From: Malurus cyaneus samueli
Lineage: Eukaryota; Chordata; Aves; Passeriformes; Maluridae
Assembly (NCBI GenBank): GCA_009741485.1
Contig: VKON01000103.1
Coordinates: 1,512,287-1,576,286, forward strand
Length of the DNA stretch: 64,000 nucleotides
Reading direction: 5' to 3'
The notes beneath the pieces are model-generated. The model did not search any database. It worked only from the letters and a program-made list of their open reading frames with translations, and was not told the origin of the DNA. This document shows, in pieces, positions 50,701 through 61,361 of this stretch. How positions within the stretch are numbered: position 1 is the first letter of the stretch; every line of letters begins with the position of its first letter. The position numbers and the translations under genes were made by a program.

Positions 50701-51650
50701 ATGAAATATATAATTTCTACTGATCAGAATTGTAAAGCATAATTTGTGATGAGCTATATATCTCAACTGATAATAAAAGTTCTATTTTTTAAGTTAGCAA
50801 GTAATCTGAACTTACACATTAGAAATTAAAATCACTTTTCTCTCAGAAAATACCTAAGGAATAAAGTATTTCAGTTAAGAGTTGGGAATGAAGGAAGAAT
50901 ATTTTCAATGAAAAGAGTAAAAAAATACCCAAATAAATGTGTTGATGCAAAAAGACTAACTTGACTTGTGTAGAATCTTCAAGGGAATATTAAGCCTGCT
51001 GTAACTGGCCATATGTGAGTCCTATTCAAATCTCTGGATCAGTAGGAACAATGACAGTTCACAAAAAATATGTAATGAAACTTGGTTACATTGGAGTTTT
51101 CAATTTAAGAAAATGGACTTAGCTGGAGCTAATATGCAGTGTTTTAATCATGGTGTCTGGAGGTAGCAGAATTTCCCCATTGCTTTGAGTAGAAATTCAT
51201 GCTGTTTTTGTAGATTACTCCCTGAACACCCATTGAAATCTTCCATTTTTGCTTTATTCTGTTCTGCCTATCTTCTAATTTTCATGTGTGATTAGGAGAG
51301 AGAGGATGAGAAATTAATATTGAGCCAGCTGGTGAATGGGAATACCTTCAAATGATGGTGCTTTTGAAATTAAAACAGTACTGACACCAAAGAATATCAA
51401 TTGGGGTTTACTTTAAAAAAAATAATTTCATGGACTAGCACAGTCAGCAACCTGTTCTATGAGGCTTAGTAAGATCCCATGGAATAAGCTTAATTTGGTA
51501 GTTAAACAGCTTGAGAGAACCACCAGGACTGTTAAGAACCTTCAGTAAATGTTATTATGGTCATTGAAATGGATTCCCTGCCCTGGAGGCAGCTTTAATG
51601 CTGTGATTTATACCTCATATATTTTTTTTTCATGCCTGGATCTCCCTGAG
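47747..51650. other. Noncoding DNA, nothing recognised
   Basis: Splice-like strings occur (for example an acceptor ending 49485 and AGAAG|GTGAGG at 49518, 32 nt apart), but they are too weak to call. No repeat family is recognised. Confidence 0.55.
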
Positions 51651-51697
51651 CCACTGTGTGGACTGCCATGGGCCCTCAACATGGGCAATCTCGTGTG
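51651..51697 (+). other. Weak candidate exon
   Basis: An acceptor region, ATTTTTTTTTCATGCCTGGA, then TCTCCCTGAG, is followed after 47 nt by a strong donor, CGTGTG|GTAAGT. The first frame is open. The pyrimidine tract is interrupted before the AG, so a decoy pair is likely. Confidence 0.13.
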
Positions 51698-52089
51698 GTA
51701 AGTTGATATCCTGTTTACTGGAAGGGACAGAGTTCTTTTAAGATCTCAGCCTATTTTTTTAATTATTTTTTTTTCCCAAAGGTGCAATCAGTTTGTGTGA
51801 AATTTCCTGTAAAAAATCTATTTCATGTAGATTCCTTATGTGACCCTTTGGGGAGGGTGGGGAAAACAGGGCCTGGAACAGGGTGTTAGGACAAGATATT
51901 TGCTTCTGATGGCAAGATTTTTTTTCCCCTTTTTTTTCTTTCTTCTCCTTTTCAAATCCTTCTGCAATTTATTCTGAGCTTCAGGAGTAACTGCCTCTTG
52001 TTTCTACTCTGTTCATGACGGAAGCAGATCAGGGAAAGAGACACTTTGTTGGCATAATATGAGAATTTGAAACAAATCAGGAGACAAGC

Positions 52090-52290
52090 ATGTAGAGAAA
52101 GTATTAACACAGTGGGTAGTAAAACTCTGAAATCAATTGCCACAGAAAGTTGCACAGAGACAGTATCTGCAGGTTCAAAGAGAGAGTAGTCAAATTGATG
52201 GACAATGATGGACAACAAGTCTGTAAACAGATAGAGGATTAAGCAAGGCTGTGCCTTAGAAATATGCCAAGGCAACCGTTTTTGGATGCT
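52090..52290 (+). repeat. Possible old CR1/L3-like LINE fragment
   Basis: The word order GTGGGTAGTAAAACTCTGAA, ATCAATTGCCACAGAAAGTTG, then ...CAGGTTCAAAGAGAGAGTAG, then CAAATTGATGGACAATGATG, resembles the 'gtaaactctggaactcattgccacaggaggttg...ttcaaaaagggattagacaaattcatgga' pattern that I associate with old CR1- or L3-like LINE 3' regions. It is highly diverged and lacks a recognisable terminus. A repeat-library alignment would be needed to name it. Confidence 0.4.
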
Positions 52291-54031
52291 GGGAGATGCA
52301 AGGAAAACACACCACTGTCCCATTTGTCTGGCAGAGCAAGCATTTTCTGTGCTCAGAAGAGAAGAATCACATAATGCTGACCTTCTATTGAAGCCTTATC
52401 TTTGCTCTTTTGTCCCTGGCACTGTTTGAGTCAGTGTTTTGTTCCTCAGTCCTCCTGTGCCTCAGAGGCAGGAGAGAGGATCAACTTCCTCACTCTGTGC
52501 ACATGTATTTGAACTTTCCCTTCTAATGAGAGCAGAACCTCCAGAGGACATGGAAACTGATCTTCTTGTTTTACCTGGGCTTTCTGGAGTAAACCTAAAG
52601 GGATGAACAATGCCCTAGCTTTGCAAAAATGGGAGGAGTGGTAGCTACATGAAGTTTATTACGCCCCATCAAGTCTGCCAAGTTTAATCTGCCATTACAG
52701 AGAGAGAGAGCTGGCTGTGAAATGGTTAGGATTGACTGACAACACTTAACTAACCACTGAGAATGATTTTGTCTGTAGTACAATTCATGTCTTTCCATCA
52801 TGTCCGTGTGTGTAGTGTTTTCAAATGAGTTTAATTATGAGTGATGAACAGTGGCTTTGTGGATGTGCTTTCCTCTGTAGCACTGTAACTGATTGCTGTT
52901 CATCTGCACTTGTCACCAGCACTCACAGCTGTCCCAGGCTCTTAGTTACCTTCTCTTAGTAAAATTATTGGGACTTTCAGGGCAGGTGACGTTTTGGTTT
53001 GTTCTGATTTTGGGTTGGATTGGTTTGTTTGTTTAATTGTTGTTCAAATGGTGAGCAAAATTTTTGAGGTTTTATGATTACCCAAGGATATTAATTTCTG
53101 GTTGACTAAATGTGAGCCAGTGCCCTTGTTTTCACTTGTGATTTCTCAGAGTAGATACCAATGCAATTTCTAGTCTTTTGGATGCAGCTCAGTATTGAAG
53201 AAAAATGCAAAAAGCATGAATTTTTCTGATAAGAACTCTTTTACTGGTATTTGTGAAGGGGTTGCTGTGTGCATATGCTCCAGAGTTGAATCAGGCATTG
53301 TCCTATGACATGAGAAATTGAGATCATGAAGTCCTCTGCTAAGAGCAAAAATTTAGGTTCATTGCAGAAGAAATAAACTTATTTTTCACTTACTCATTAA
53401 TTTATATTTACCTTGACAGCTTTTAGACTACAAAAAGCAGCATCAATAGGAAGAAGACTGTTTTGTGAAGTACATAGAAAGTTAGGTGATAAAATAAATG
53501 TATAGAAATTACTGCTATTACTGTATTACTGCACTGTCATGTGTTGTTACATTCTTTATGCTCTCAAAAGAAAGTGATGACTCCTTTTCCCCCCAGTGTG
53601 TACATGCTGGCATTTGCTCGCCTTTGATTTCATTCCTGATGCTAATTTTATATTGAGGCTGAGGTGACCTTTATGTGTACCACTTTTCCAGGTGTTGCCT
53701 ACCTTCACCCACACAGCAACCATTATTTGCATTTCTAATGAGATAAAACATGAGGGACTAACTTCTGCTACCTTCTCTACTGAGCTTTACTTTGATAATT
53801 ATGCTCATCTAAAAGGAAATGTGTTTGTTGGAAACTTCTGAAATTAGTAGAATCTGAACTTCTGAAATTGGTAGAATCAACTTCAGAAAAACCCCTTGGA
53901 CTGGCTCATAAGTATATTAGAAGGAGGCAGATGGATTGTAGAGTCCACGACAAAAGTCCACGATTTCTTCTTTCTTTACTCCACTGCTGACACAGAATAA
54001 TTTCTACCATTTTTATGACGTTTCTCTCCAG
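52291..54031. other. Noncoding DNA with a 24-bp tandem duplication
   Basis: Two 24-bp units at 53833-53856 and 53857-53880, both starting AACTTCTGAAATT, differ at three positions. A strong acceptor, CTTTTCCCCCCAG (ending 53596), is followed by only a moderate donor, GAG|GTGACC, at 53664, so I do not call an exon. Confidence 0.55.
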
Positions 54032-54120
54032 TTGTTATAGTGCATGTGAGAAAGGCATTTTAATACATCTTGCAAATGCAAAGGACTTTTCCTTGGCAGG
54101 CTGGTGCTCTGCTCAGCAAG
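54032..54120 (+). other. Candidate spliced exon
   Basis: ACCATTTTTATGACGTTTCT, then CTCCAG, ends at 54031, a good acceptor with a TGAC-type branch match. An alternative AG nine bases on (TTGTTATAG) would start the segment at 54041. The donor is AGCAAG|GTAAGA, a near-consensus site. The second frame is open over the 89 nt, and the first is stopped at once by TAG. No protein family is recognised. Confidence 0.24.
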
Positions 54121-55039
54121 GTAAGACACAACCATTGCCATAATTTACAAATGTAAGATATCTAAGTTAGAATTTTTGCTGTTGGTTTCTTTCTGAAACT
54201 ACTACCCAAAAATGAGTAATTGTAGAAGTTGAATGCAGTGGGGACAAGGTGACATGGACAGACATACAGAGCAAATTGTCATTACAGTATGGGCCCAGAT
54301 GGCCATCCTTGTGCACTCCATCTAACATGGAATGTGCTAACATTTCTAGTCTTCATCGAGGAAGGAAAGGTAGGAGTTGTATTAATAACCCCTTAAACCT
54401 CCTTCCTTTGATCTTGATCATTTTAGTGAAATGTTTAAGTCCATTTGTTACATTGGTGGTGTTGCCTACTTTTTTTGTGAACAGAGCTGCTGATTGTAGA
54501 TGTTGAAAGATGGTGCAGGTCAAAGGGAGGATCACAGAGACTGCCAGCCCAGTTACAAATGTGGGCAACTGCACAGAACTTGAGACCTTGGCCCACACAG
54601 GTCAAAGTGCCAAACTCCCCTTCATGTCCTGCTCTGCAGATTTGATTTGGCACATGTGTTGTTCCTTTTAAGTGTAGAGTTGCTGAAAGTCCACATCAGA
54701 TAGTTATGGGAGGCATCATAAGGATTTGAGTCTAATCAGTGTTTGAGTTGAAAGCCAAGGAGTTACACTTTTTTTTTAAATACAGCTATAGTTTGCAATA
54801 CTCAATGACAGTGGATGAGCCCTAAAAAAGAAAAAACCAAAACCGAAACAAACAACAACAAAACAGATGATTTTGTTTCTAGTCTTGTCCATTCATCAAT
54901 CCTTGTCCATCCTTCTGTTCCTTCCCCAAATCAGCCACGTCCCCTCCCTGCCCACCTGGCACCAGATGTGCTGTCAGGCACTACCGTGTGTCCCAAGCCC
55001 TCCGAGTGGCAGAATGCAAAATCTCAGGTGACATTCACC
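54121..55039. other. Noncoding DNA, nothing recognised
   Basis: Overlapping open frames of 70-113 codons lie on both strands in a locally stop-poor, C-rich stretch (54880-55020). They show no domain and conflict with each other. Confidence 0.5.
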
Positions 55040-55380
55040 TGGAAGCTCTTAGCCCTCAACAGCTGCAGCCCCTTGATTACCTCGCCCGCCTTGGCGGCTC
55101 CGCGCCGCCACCGTATCAATTGCTTGTCAATTCGGCTTAGCCCTGACTTTGACTGACTGGAAGGAGGGAAGTGGGAGTGGGGTGTAGGCGAATGGTTAAA
55201 ATTAATTGCTACATAAGAAAAAATTGAAAGATAATTATTCCTGCTTTCCTGTCAGTGCTCGAGGGTAGATGACCTCATTAACTTGCAGCTTGTACACAAT
55301 TCAATTACTAGGAGATGGAAAATACATTTTTAATTACCTTGGTGGCTTGTGCTCCATTCATCTCCATTTGCATGGCTTTT
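55040..55380. promoter_or_regulatory. Candidate conserved regulatory element with a CpG cluster
   Basis: Bases 55081-55140 hold eight CpGs in 60 bp (CTCGCCCGCCTTGGCGGCTC and onward), against a near absence in the flanks. They are followed by ATCAATTGCTTGTCAATT and then by several TAATT/ATTA cores and a CATTTGCAT octamer-like string (55364-55372). A CpG cluster next to homeodomain sites fits a developmental enhancer or an orphan CpG island. No promoter elements or open frame of note accompany it. Confidence 0.3.
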
Positions 55381-56706
55381 TTACTGTTGTGTTCTGAAGT
55401 AGCATGGTCTTACTAAAGCTACCATAAGACCTTGGTTCTTGCTACAATTATTCTTGTTTAAGGTAGAATATTAAACGTGTGAGATTAACCCTATGGTGCC
55501 AAGTGAATTGGGAGGTCCTATGGTGGTACTAAGGTGTTTTTAGTTAACTTGGCATGTCAGGATTTTGAAACTTATCCTGCCAAATAATTACAGAGGGCAA
55601 CTTTGTTCCTTTGTGCATTTTGTTGCTACATAATTCAAGAAAGAATTAAATTAGTGAATAATAGGCAGATCATCTAGTTAGACAAATATCATATCTACGT
55701 ATGTCGTGGGAAAGGATTCTTTTGTAATTTCTAAAAGACTATTATGGCATTTGCTGAATTAATAATGACTTAATTGTTTAAATACTTAGCTAGACAATTA
55801 CTTTAATGTGTGAGTTTTTAAAACTGTCAGTCGTGTGTTGAAGTGTACTATACATGTGGAAAGAATATTTGTTCGTCACCAATCATTTAAATTAAAACTA
55901 TTGCATTATCGAAAGGCTTGGAGCAAGGAATTGAGGAACCCCATGACTTTGTGCACAGAGAGTTTTGGGTTTTCTTTCAAGAAAGATTTGTCAAGGATTA
56001 TCCAGAACTGATCTGGAGTGTTTCAACTCCTGCCAGTCATAATGTGACACAGACTAATTCCCTTCTCTGATGATGCCTGCTGTGTTGATGGAGAAATAGG
56101 GAATAAAGTACAGACCACAGAGGAGTGTTTGTTATGTCATAAGAAAACATTGAGGAAAGTTGCGAGGTAGGTACAAGTTGTGATATTTAGTGGTGGGAAC
56201 TGAATATGTTTTATATGATCTATATTTGGTCACTACTTTGCTCTCTGAAAAAAAAGTATTGGAAAATATTGCAAGCATTCTTGAACTATTCATGTAAACT
56301 TCATTGTGAGTGTATTAGTCCTACTTAATTCTTCTCTAATGAGCATTAAAGCAAGATAAGGTGCTTTAAGGGCTCAGTGTTAGAGAGCCTTTAATGATTT
56401 TCTGAGAATGTGTACTGAGAACTAAACTCTTAGTCCATGGTGTGCTCTCAGCTGTGTCTTCTAGGAAGCATCCTTGTGGGAGACCTCTGAGATGGTGATA
56501 ATGACAATTTAGATATTCACCCTTCCTCTTGTTGGCTAGTGCCCCAGTGTGACCCAAGGGATACTGAAATACAATCTTCTTGTGGTACAGGAACATTTAG
56601 GATGTCTATTCCATATAATTTATTGAAAATTGTTTGAAAAAAAATATGGTTGGACTACTACATACCTTCTTAATCTAGGAAATTTATTGTGACTTTTTTC
56701 TTCAAG
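55381..56706. other. Noncoding DNA, nothing recognised
   Basis: The interval is AT-rich unique sequence without a supported gene, repeat or structural motif. Confidence 0.55.
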
Positions 56707-56771
56707 GATATCCACTAAAGGAGCGTACACTGGAGAGTTCCTTCACTGAGTCATCTTTCAGAAGCCAGCAT
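56707..56771 (+). other. Candidate short coding-like exon
   Basis: The acceptor TTATTGTGACTTTTTTCTTC, then AAG, ends at 56706, with TGTGAC as a plausible branch point. The donor is CAGCAT|GTGAGT. The 65 nt consist of two leftover bases and 21 codons that finish exactly at the donor. The other two frames are closed. The residues, beginning YPLKERTLESSFTESS, have an ordinary soluble-protein composition, unlike most spurious frames here. I cannot assign a family, and a pseudo-exon is not excluded. Confidence 0.3.
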
Positions 56772-56862
56772 GTGAGTAATTTAAAGTGGAAGTTTGTAAA
56801 TATTTTAAATTATCTCTGTTGGGTGTTTTGGTTTTGTTTGTTTGTTTGTGTTGGTTTTTGTC

Positions 56863-57163
56863 TCTAATAGTTCATAACCCAGGAAGACATCTAAATAACC
56901 AGCCTTGAAAATATTGCCTTTCTGGGTTTCTACTCTCTTAGTATGCAGACATAAAAAATGCCATGTTAAGGAATCAGTGGCTTGCAGGCCTGGAGAGAAA
57001 TTTTACTGGATTNTCTAATAGTTCATAACCCAGGAAGACATCTAAATAACCAGCCTCGAAAATATTGCCTTTCTGGGTTTCTACTGTCTTAGTATGCAGA
57101 CATAAAAAATGCCATGTTAAGGAATCAGTGGCTTGCAGGCCTGGAGAGAAATTTTACTGGATT
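56863..57163. repeat. 150-bp duplication around a single N (assembly join)
   Basis: Bases 56863-57012 and 57014-57163 match over all 150 positions except two: T/C in CCTTGAAA versus CCTCGAAA, and C/G in TACTCTCTT versus TACTGTCTT. One N at 57013 separates them. As at 47.7 kb, this looks like unmerged overlapping contig ends. The two mismatches may be the two haplotypes of one locus. Confidence 0.88.
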
Positions 57164-58499
57164 TTTCTTATACATTATGAAATACAACTGCAATTTCTCA
57201 TGGATGTTTTTTGGTGTGAGGGTTTCATTGTGATTTACTATTAGGTTTGTTGATCCTAGTGCCTGCAAATTCTCAAAGTACAGCCAAAATGGCATTTACA
57301 TAAAATTCAGTGTCTGTTACTGGCTGCACAGAGTTTACTTTGCAATACAGCGTATTTCCACTGTTCTTCCAGAGATAAACAATCCTGTAATTCTGAGCTT
57401 TGTTGTTTGCTAGTAACAGTCAAGTCAACAGATGTAACACAAAATATAAAAGCATTTTAAGAATATGCATACATGGAAGCAAATGTGCCTTGAAATAACA
57501 GTTGGAAGAAATACATACAAGTATAGTTTACTTGGAATACTCCCTTCTCCTCTGCCTCCGCTGATTATTATTACATCTCCATATATTGATCAAAAAAAAT
57601 TAGGTCATTTGAAATACATACAGAGCTTCTGCAGCTGCCTGGCTTGCAAAGTCTTTGAAATGTATGTGACCACAGCAGAATTATTTATTGTGCTCTACCA
57701 GTGCCCCATTTAGAGAAAATGAATATAAATGGTAAGATAATAATTGGAAACGGACTTAAATGTGACATTTGGGCCAACATCAGCGATTCCGCAGTGTTAA
57801 TATATTTTCAGAGGACACATAGGAAAAACCATTAAGGATCTAAGGAGAGAGGCTGATTCAACTTCAATTTCTTTGTGGATTTTTTTGGACCATCAACGTT
57901 GAGCAGCAGGCTTTTTTAACTTTCTGTCCTCTACCACTTAATGACGTAAAGTCCACTTAAAGCGTAAAGTCCTGAACCTGGGTCCAGGCAAACCCAAGTA
58001 CAAACACAAGCTGTGTCTTACGGATATTTCTTGACTGAAGAAAAATCCAGACTTCGAGGTCATGGTAGGATTCATCTTTTACAAACTGTACAGGCAAGGA
58101 AGTGGAGTGCATTCCTTATTTTTGAAAGCAAAGGGAAGTCGCATGTATAAAATGAAATTTCAAGGGAGGCAGTACCTCAGGACTGTTGGAAAACATATTA
58201 AGAAGTTGTCCTGGAAGAGCTTTTATGTTTAATGATCTGTTTCTCTGCTCACACAGTAGTGGTAACTTGTAGTTAACTTGTATGAAACAAACTGTAACTT
58301 GCTTTCTTGCAAAAATCCGTGTTGATCTGGTTTGTTGGCTCATTTCCAAAAGAGATTTGCACATGCTGACTATTAAAGGCTTTCTTTTAATCCTCTTCTG
58401 CCCTCCTGTTTGAAGAATTATTGGAGGTCTTTTCCTTTTTTTCTTTCTTCTTTTTTCCTCCTCAATTTCCATCAGTAATATTGCACTTACTGTCAAAAT
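57164..58499. other. Noncoding DNA, nothing recognised
   Basis: No supported gene is present. A minus-strand open frame of 126 codons ending at 58116 starts in a pyrimidine-rich tract (58430-58465) and shows no domain. Confidence 0.5.
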
Positions 58500-59100
58500 A
58501 GTATAGGATTCAGTTATAATATCAAATATACAATATTCTCCAATTATTGTGTTTAGTTATAGAATGGATATTGCAGTCTAACAAAATATGGTTTACAGTT
58601 CTCAAAATCCTTAGTGAGTCTATGCTGATATAGATTAGAACACATCATTTAAATTAAAAAGCCTGGTTATCTTTTATAAATGCAGAAAAATGGTCCATTA
58701 GAAATATTTCTTTTAAAAAGGCATATAAAGAAAAGGAATGGGATCATTACAAAATGTTTCACACACAATCTAACTAATTAACGTAATAAATTGCAGGGAA
58801 CCATATTGGATTATCATATAATTAAATAAATTCCATACAGGTCCCATAAGTTAATATTTTCTTTTTGGGAAATTGTATGCCTTGGCAAATAATATATTCA
58901 GCGGATTAACTATAAAGAAAAAAATGGCTTTGTGTAATTATTGTCTCTTGTAATTTGAATTAGACATAATTACATTTCCTAAATATGAAAAGAAAATAAG
59001 TGTGATCTATAGAGAACAGACAACACCACCGAGACAAGTCTGTCTTTGTTTCCTGACCCATTAAGTGACAATTATGATACTTGTGTTAAACATCTTAGAA
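58500..59100. promoter_or_regulatory. Candidate AT-rich conserved element
   Basis: The block is dense in TAATTA-type cores (CTAACTAATTAACGTAATAA near 58768, ATATAATTAAATAAATT near 58816, GTGTAATTATTG near 58933 and ACATAATTACATT near 58965), with little homopolymer and no repeat family. Such clusters occur in homeodomain-bound enhancers, but AT-rich DNA also produces them by chance. Confidence 0.2.
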
Positions 59101-60189
59101 GTGGTATGAACTTGCCATAACTCTTTACTTATTCTGCTTGAAAAGATCGTAATTGGAAACACTTTTGCTCTTCTACTTTTGAACAGAGCTGAGACCAACA
59201 CTTGTGCAATACAAAAAGTTCATGGAAAATGTCAGTTGTATAAAGTGCTATTTTCTTCGCATAAATAAAGGAGTATTTTTGTTGCCCCTCCAAAGCCATG
59301 TAGTTTTCTAGAAAATATTGCTGTAACCCTTTGTAAAATGTGTGCATTCTTATATCCTGTCATAGGCCATTGGTCACTACCTGTGGTTTTGGTGGAAAAC
59401 CCACAGCAGTTGAAGTTGTCAAGTGAGCTCGTGCACTTCGAGTTGAATTACTGATGTAAGTTGTTAATGTACTTAGTTTCTCCAGGGTTGTTTGGGGTTT
59501 TTCTTTCCCTTGCCATTTATTTTTTTAAAGTTAAGCAGCTGCCAGAGAGCATAAATCTGAAATAAATTTGGTGGGCTTCCTGTGATATTCTTCTGTGTGT
59601 ACCCATGTGCCTGGAAATGGTGATTTGCCCTGTGGTTGTTTGTGGGGCACCATGTGGAGGGAACATCCAGACCTTATCCAAAAACTACCAAACTCACTGA
59701 GGGTTCTCATTTTCTTCATTATTACTTAAGCCAGGTCCTGCAGGCAGTCACTTTTGTTTGGCTTGCCAGTTGTTAATTTTTTAAAATATTGCTTCTTTTA
59801 ATTCACCTTTCCTCTGTCTCTTTGGCGCCCTTCCTAATCCTCTTATTTCTGAAAAGTAATTGTTAAGCACAATACTCCGAGGCATAGGAAGAAGCTTTGA
59901 GTTGTTTGTTTTCTTACTAAAACAAATGACACAATGGAAAAAATAACATCGGGGCATGAAAGGGAAGGAGGGGAGGAAGAAAATAAGGCGTCAGTAGGAT
60001 GGGATGTGGGAGTGCCTGCATCTCTTGCTCCAACCTCACCCTGTTCCACTCCTGTTTTCCTCTGTCTCTGCCCTCTTGGCTCAGGATGTTTTCCTTCTTC
60101 TCTATATTTCAAAGCTTTGTGGTAAATAATCAATTCAAACCAGCACCCAGTCTCTCTTTCTGTAATTCTGAAAACCCATTAAATTATAT
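59101..60189. other. Noncoding DNA, nothing recognised
   Basis: No supported gene or repeat is present. Overlapping 60-96-codon frames on both strands around 59843-60208 lack domains. Confidence 0.5.
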
Positions 60190-60480
60190 TGTTGGGGGAA
60201 AACAATAGTTGTGCTAATCATGCTCTGTGCATGTGCATCTTAATTTCCCCAGAGACCCGAATATGAATTTTTACTAACATGTTAATTTTGTGTGTTAATC
60301 AGTAGCTGTAGGCCGAATGAATGGATTGACTATGTAAAACTGTTTGATATTGAAACAACTCCTTTTGACCCCCTCAAATTGGCTTCATTCCACTGAAGAC
60401 GGTTAAAGTTAATTAAGCACTCAATAGGTTTATGGTGTTTAAATTAAAATATATCACTGCTCATTGTGTAGTCATCAAGC
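60190..60480. promoter_or_regulatory. Candidate conserved element next to a CpG island
   Basis: The block is complex unique sequence with TGCATGTGCAT, several TTAAT/ATTA cores, AGTTAATTAAGC and AATGAATGGATTGAC. It runs up to the sharp composition change at about 60481. Its position beside the CpG island could mean an enhancer-promoter or boundary pairing. This is inference from motif content only. Confidence 0.22.
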
Positions 60481-60612
60481 GAGGCCGGCGCTTCCCGCCC
60501 GCCCTTTCCTTCCCGGGGGCTCCGCCAGGGGGCGCCGTGGGGCTGCGCTGGGGGGCGTGAGGGAGCCATGGCGGAGGGAGCGCTGAGGGGCAGCTTACCC
60601 CGCCATTGCCGC
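60481..60612. promoter_or_regulatory. Small orphan CpG island
   Basis: The sequence changes within a few bases from AT-rich to about 75-80% GC, with roughly 15 CpGs in 130 bp. It includes a CTCF-like site and a GCCATGGCG (strong initiation context) at 60565-60573. The frame from that ATG runs straight into low-complexity pyrimidine repeats. On the minus strand, ATGGCGGG|GTAAGC would make a tiny first exon ending at 60599. Neither reading is convincing. It may be an orphan CpG island, an unannotated promoter or a GC-rich insertion. Confidence 0.55.
60519..60537 (+). promoter_or_regulatory. CTCF-type binding site
   Basis: The bases GCTCCGCCAGGGGGCGCCG contain an exact CCAGGGGGCGC core (60525-60535). 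This is the invariant heart of the vertebrate CTCF consensus (CCACCAGGGGGCGC). CTCF binds such sites as an insulator or loop-anchor protein. The site is embedded in CpGs, so methylation could control occupancy. The motif match is direct; occupancy is inferred. Confidence 0.65.
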
Positions 60613-61077
60613 TCCTCTCCGCCTTCACAGCCTCTCCCCGCTTCTCATCCTCTCACCCTTCCCTCATCCTCTTCGCCTTCACAGCCTCTCCCCGCTTCTC
60701 ATCCTTTCCTCTCTTTCCATCCTCTCGCCCTTCCCATCCTATCCCCTCTTCCCATCCTATCCCCTCTTCTCATCTTCTCACGCTTCTCATCCTCTCCCCA
60801 TTCCCAGCCTCTCCGCCTTCCCATCCTCTCCCCATTCCCATCCTCTCCGCCTTCCCAGCCTTTCCCCGCTTCTCATCTTCTCACCCTTCTCATCCTCTCC
60901 CCGCTTCTCATCCTTTCCCAATTCCCATCCTCTCCCCACTCTTCAGCCTCTCCCCGCTTCTCATCCTCTCCCCATTCCCATCCTTTCCGCCTTTCCGCCT
61001 TCCCAGCCTCTGCCCCCTGCCCCCCTGCCCTCATCTCTGCCCTGCCCTCCTCATCTCTGCCCTTCATCCTCATCCTC

Positions 61078-61150
61078 TGCCCCTGCCCATCCTCATCCTC
61101 TGCCCCCTGCCCATCCTCATCCTCTGCCCCCTGCCCATCCTCATCCTCTC
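61078..61150. repeat. Minisatellite, about 24-bp unit
   Basis: Three near-identical units of the form TGCCCCTGCCCATCCTCATC plus CTC (23-24 bp) lie within the pyrimidine tract. They vary mainly in the number of Cs. Confidence 0.8.
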
Positions 61151-61257
61151 CCCTTCTGCCCATCCTCAGCCTCTGCCCCCTGCCATCCTCAGCCTCTGCC
61201 ATCCCTGCCCATCCTCTGCCCATCCTCTCCCATCCTCTGCCCATCTTGCCCTCCTCT

Positions 61258-61361
61258 GCCCATCCCCTGCCCATCCCCTGCCCATCCCCTGCCCATCCCC
61301 TGCCCATCCCTGCCCATCCCCTGCCCATCCCTCTGCCCATCCCCTGCCCATCCCCTGCCCA
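61258..61361. repeat. Minisatellite, 11-bp unit; minus strand is G-quadruplex-prone
   Basis: Nine or so units of CCCCTGCCCAT occur, a few of them shortened or bearing an extra CT. The minus strand reads GGGGATGGGCA repeated, giving runs of three or four Gs separated by only two bases. This is a textbook pattern for stable G-quadruplexes. Confidence 0.88.

Noticed and set aside
60565..60600. Minus-strand first exon ATGGCGGG|GTAAGC in the CpG island
   Set aside because: Only eight coding bases would precede the donor, and upstream on that strand is the low-complexity purine tract.
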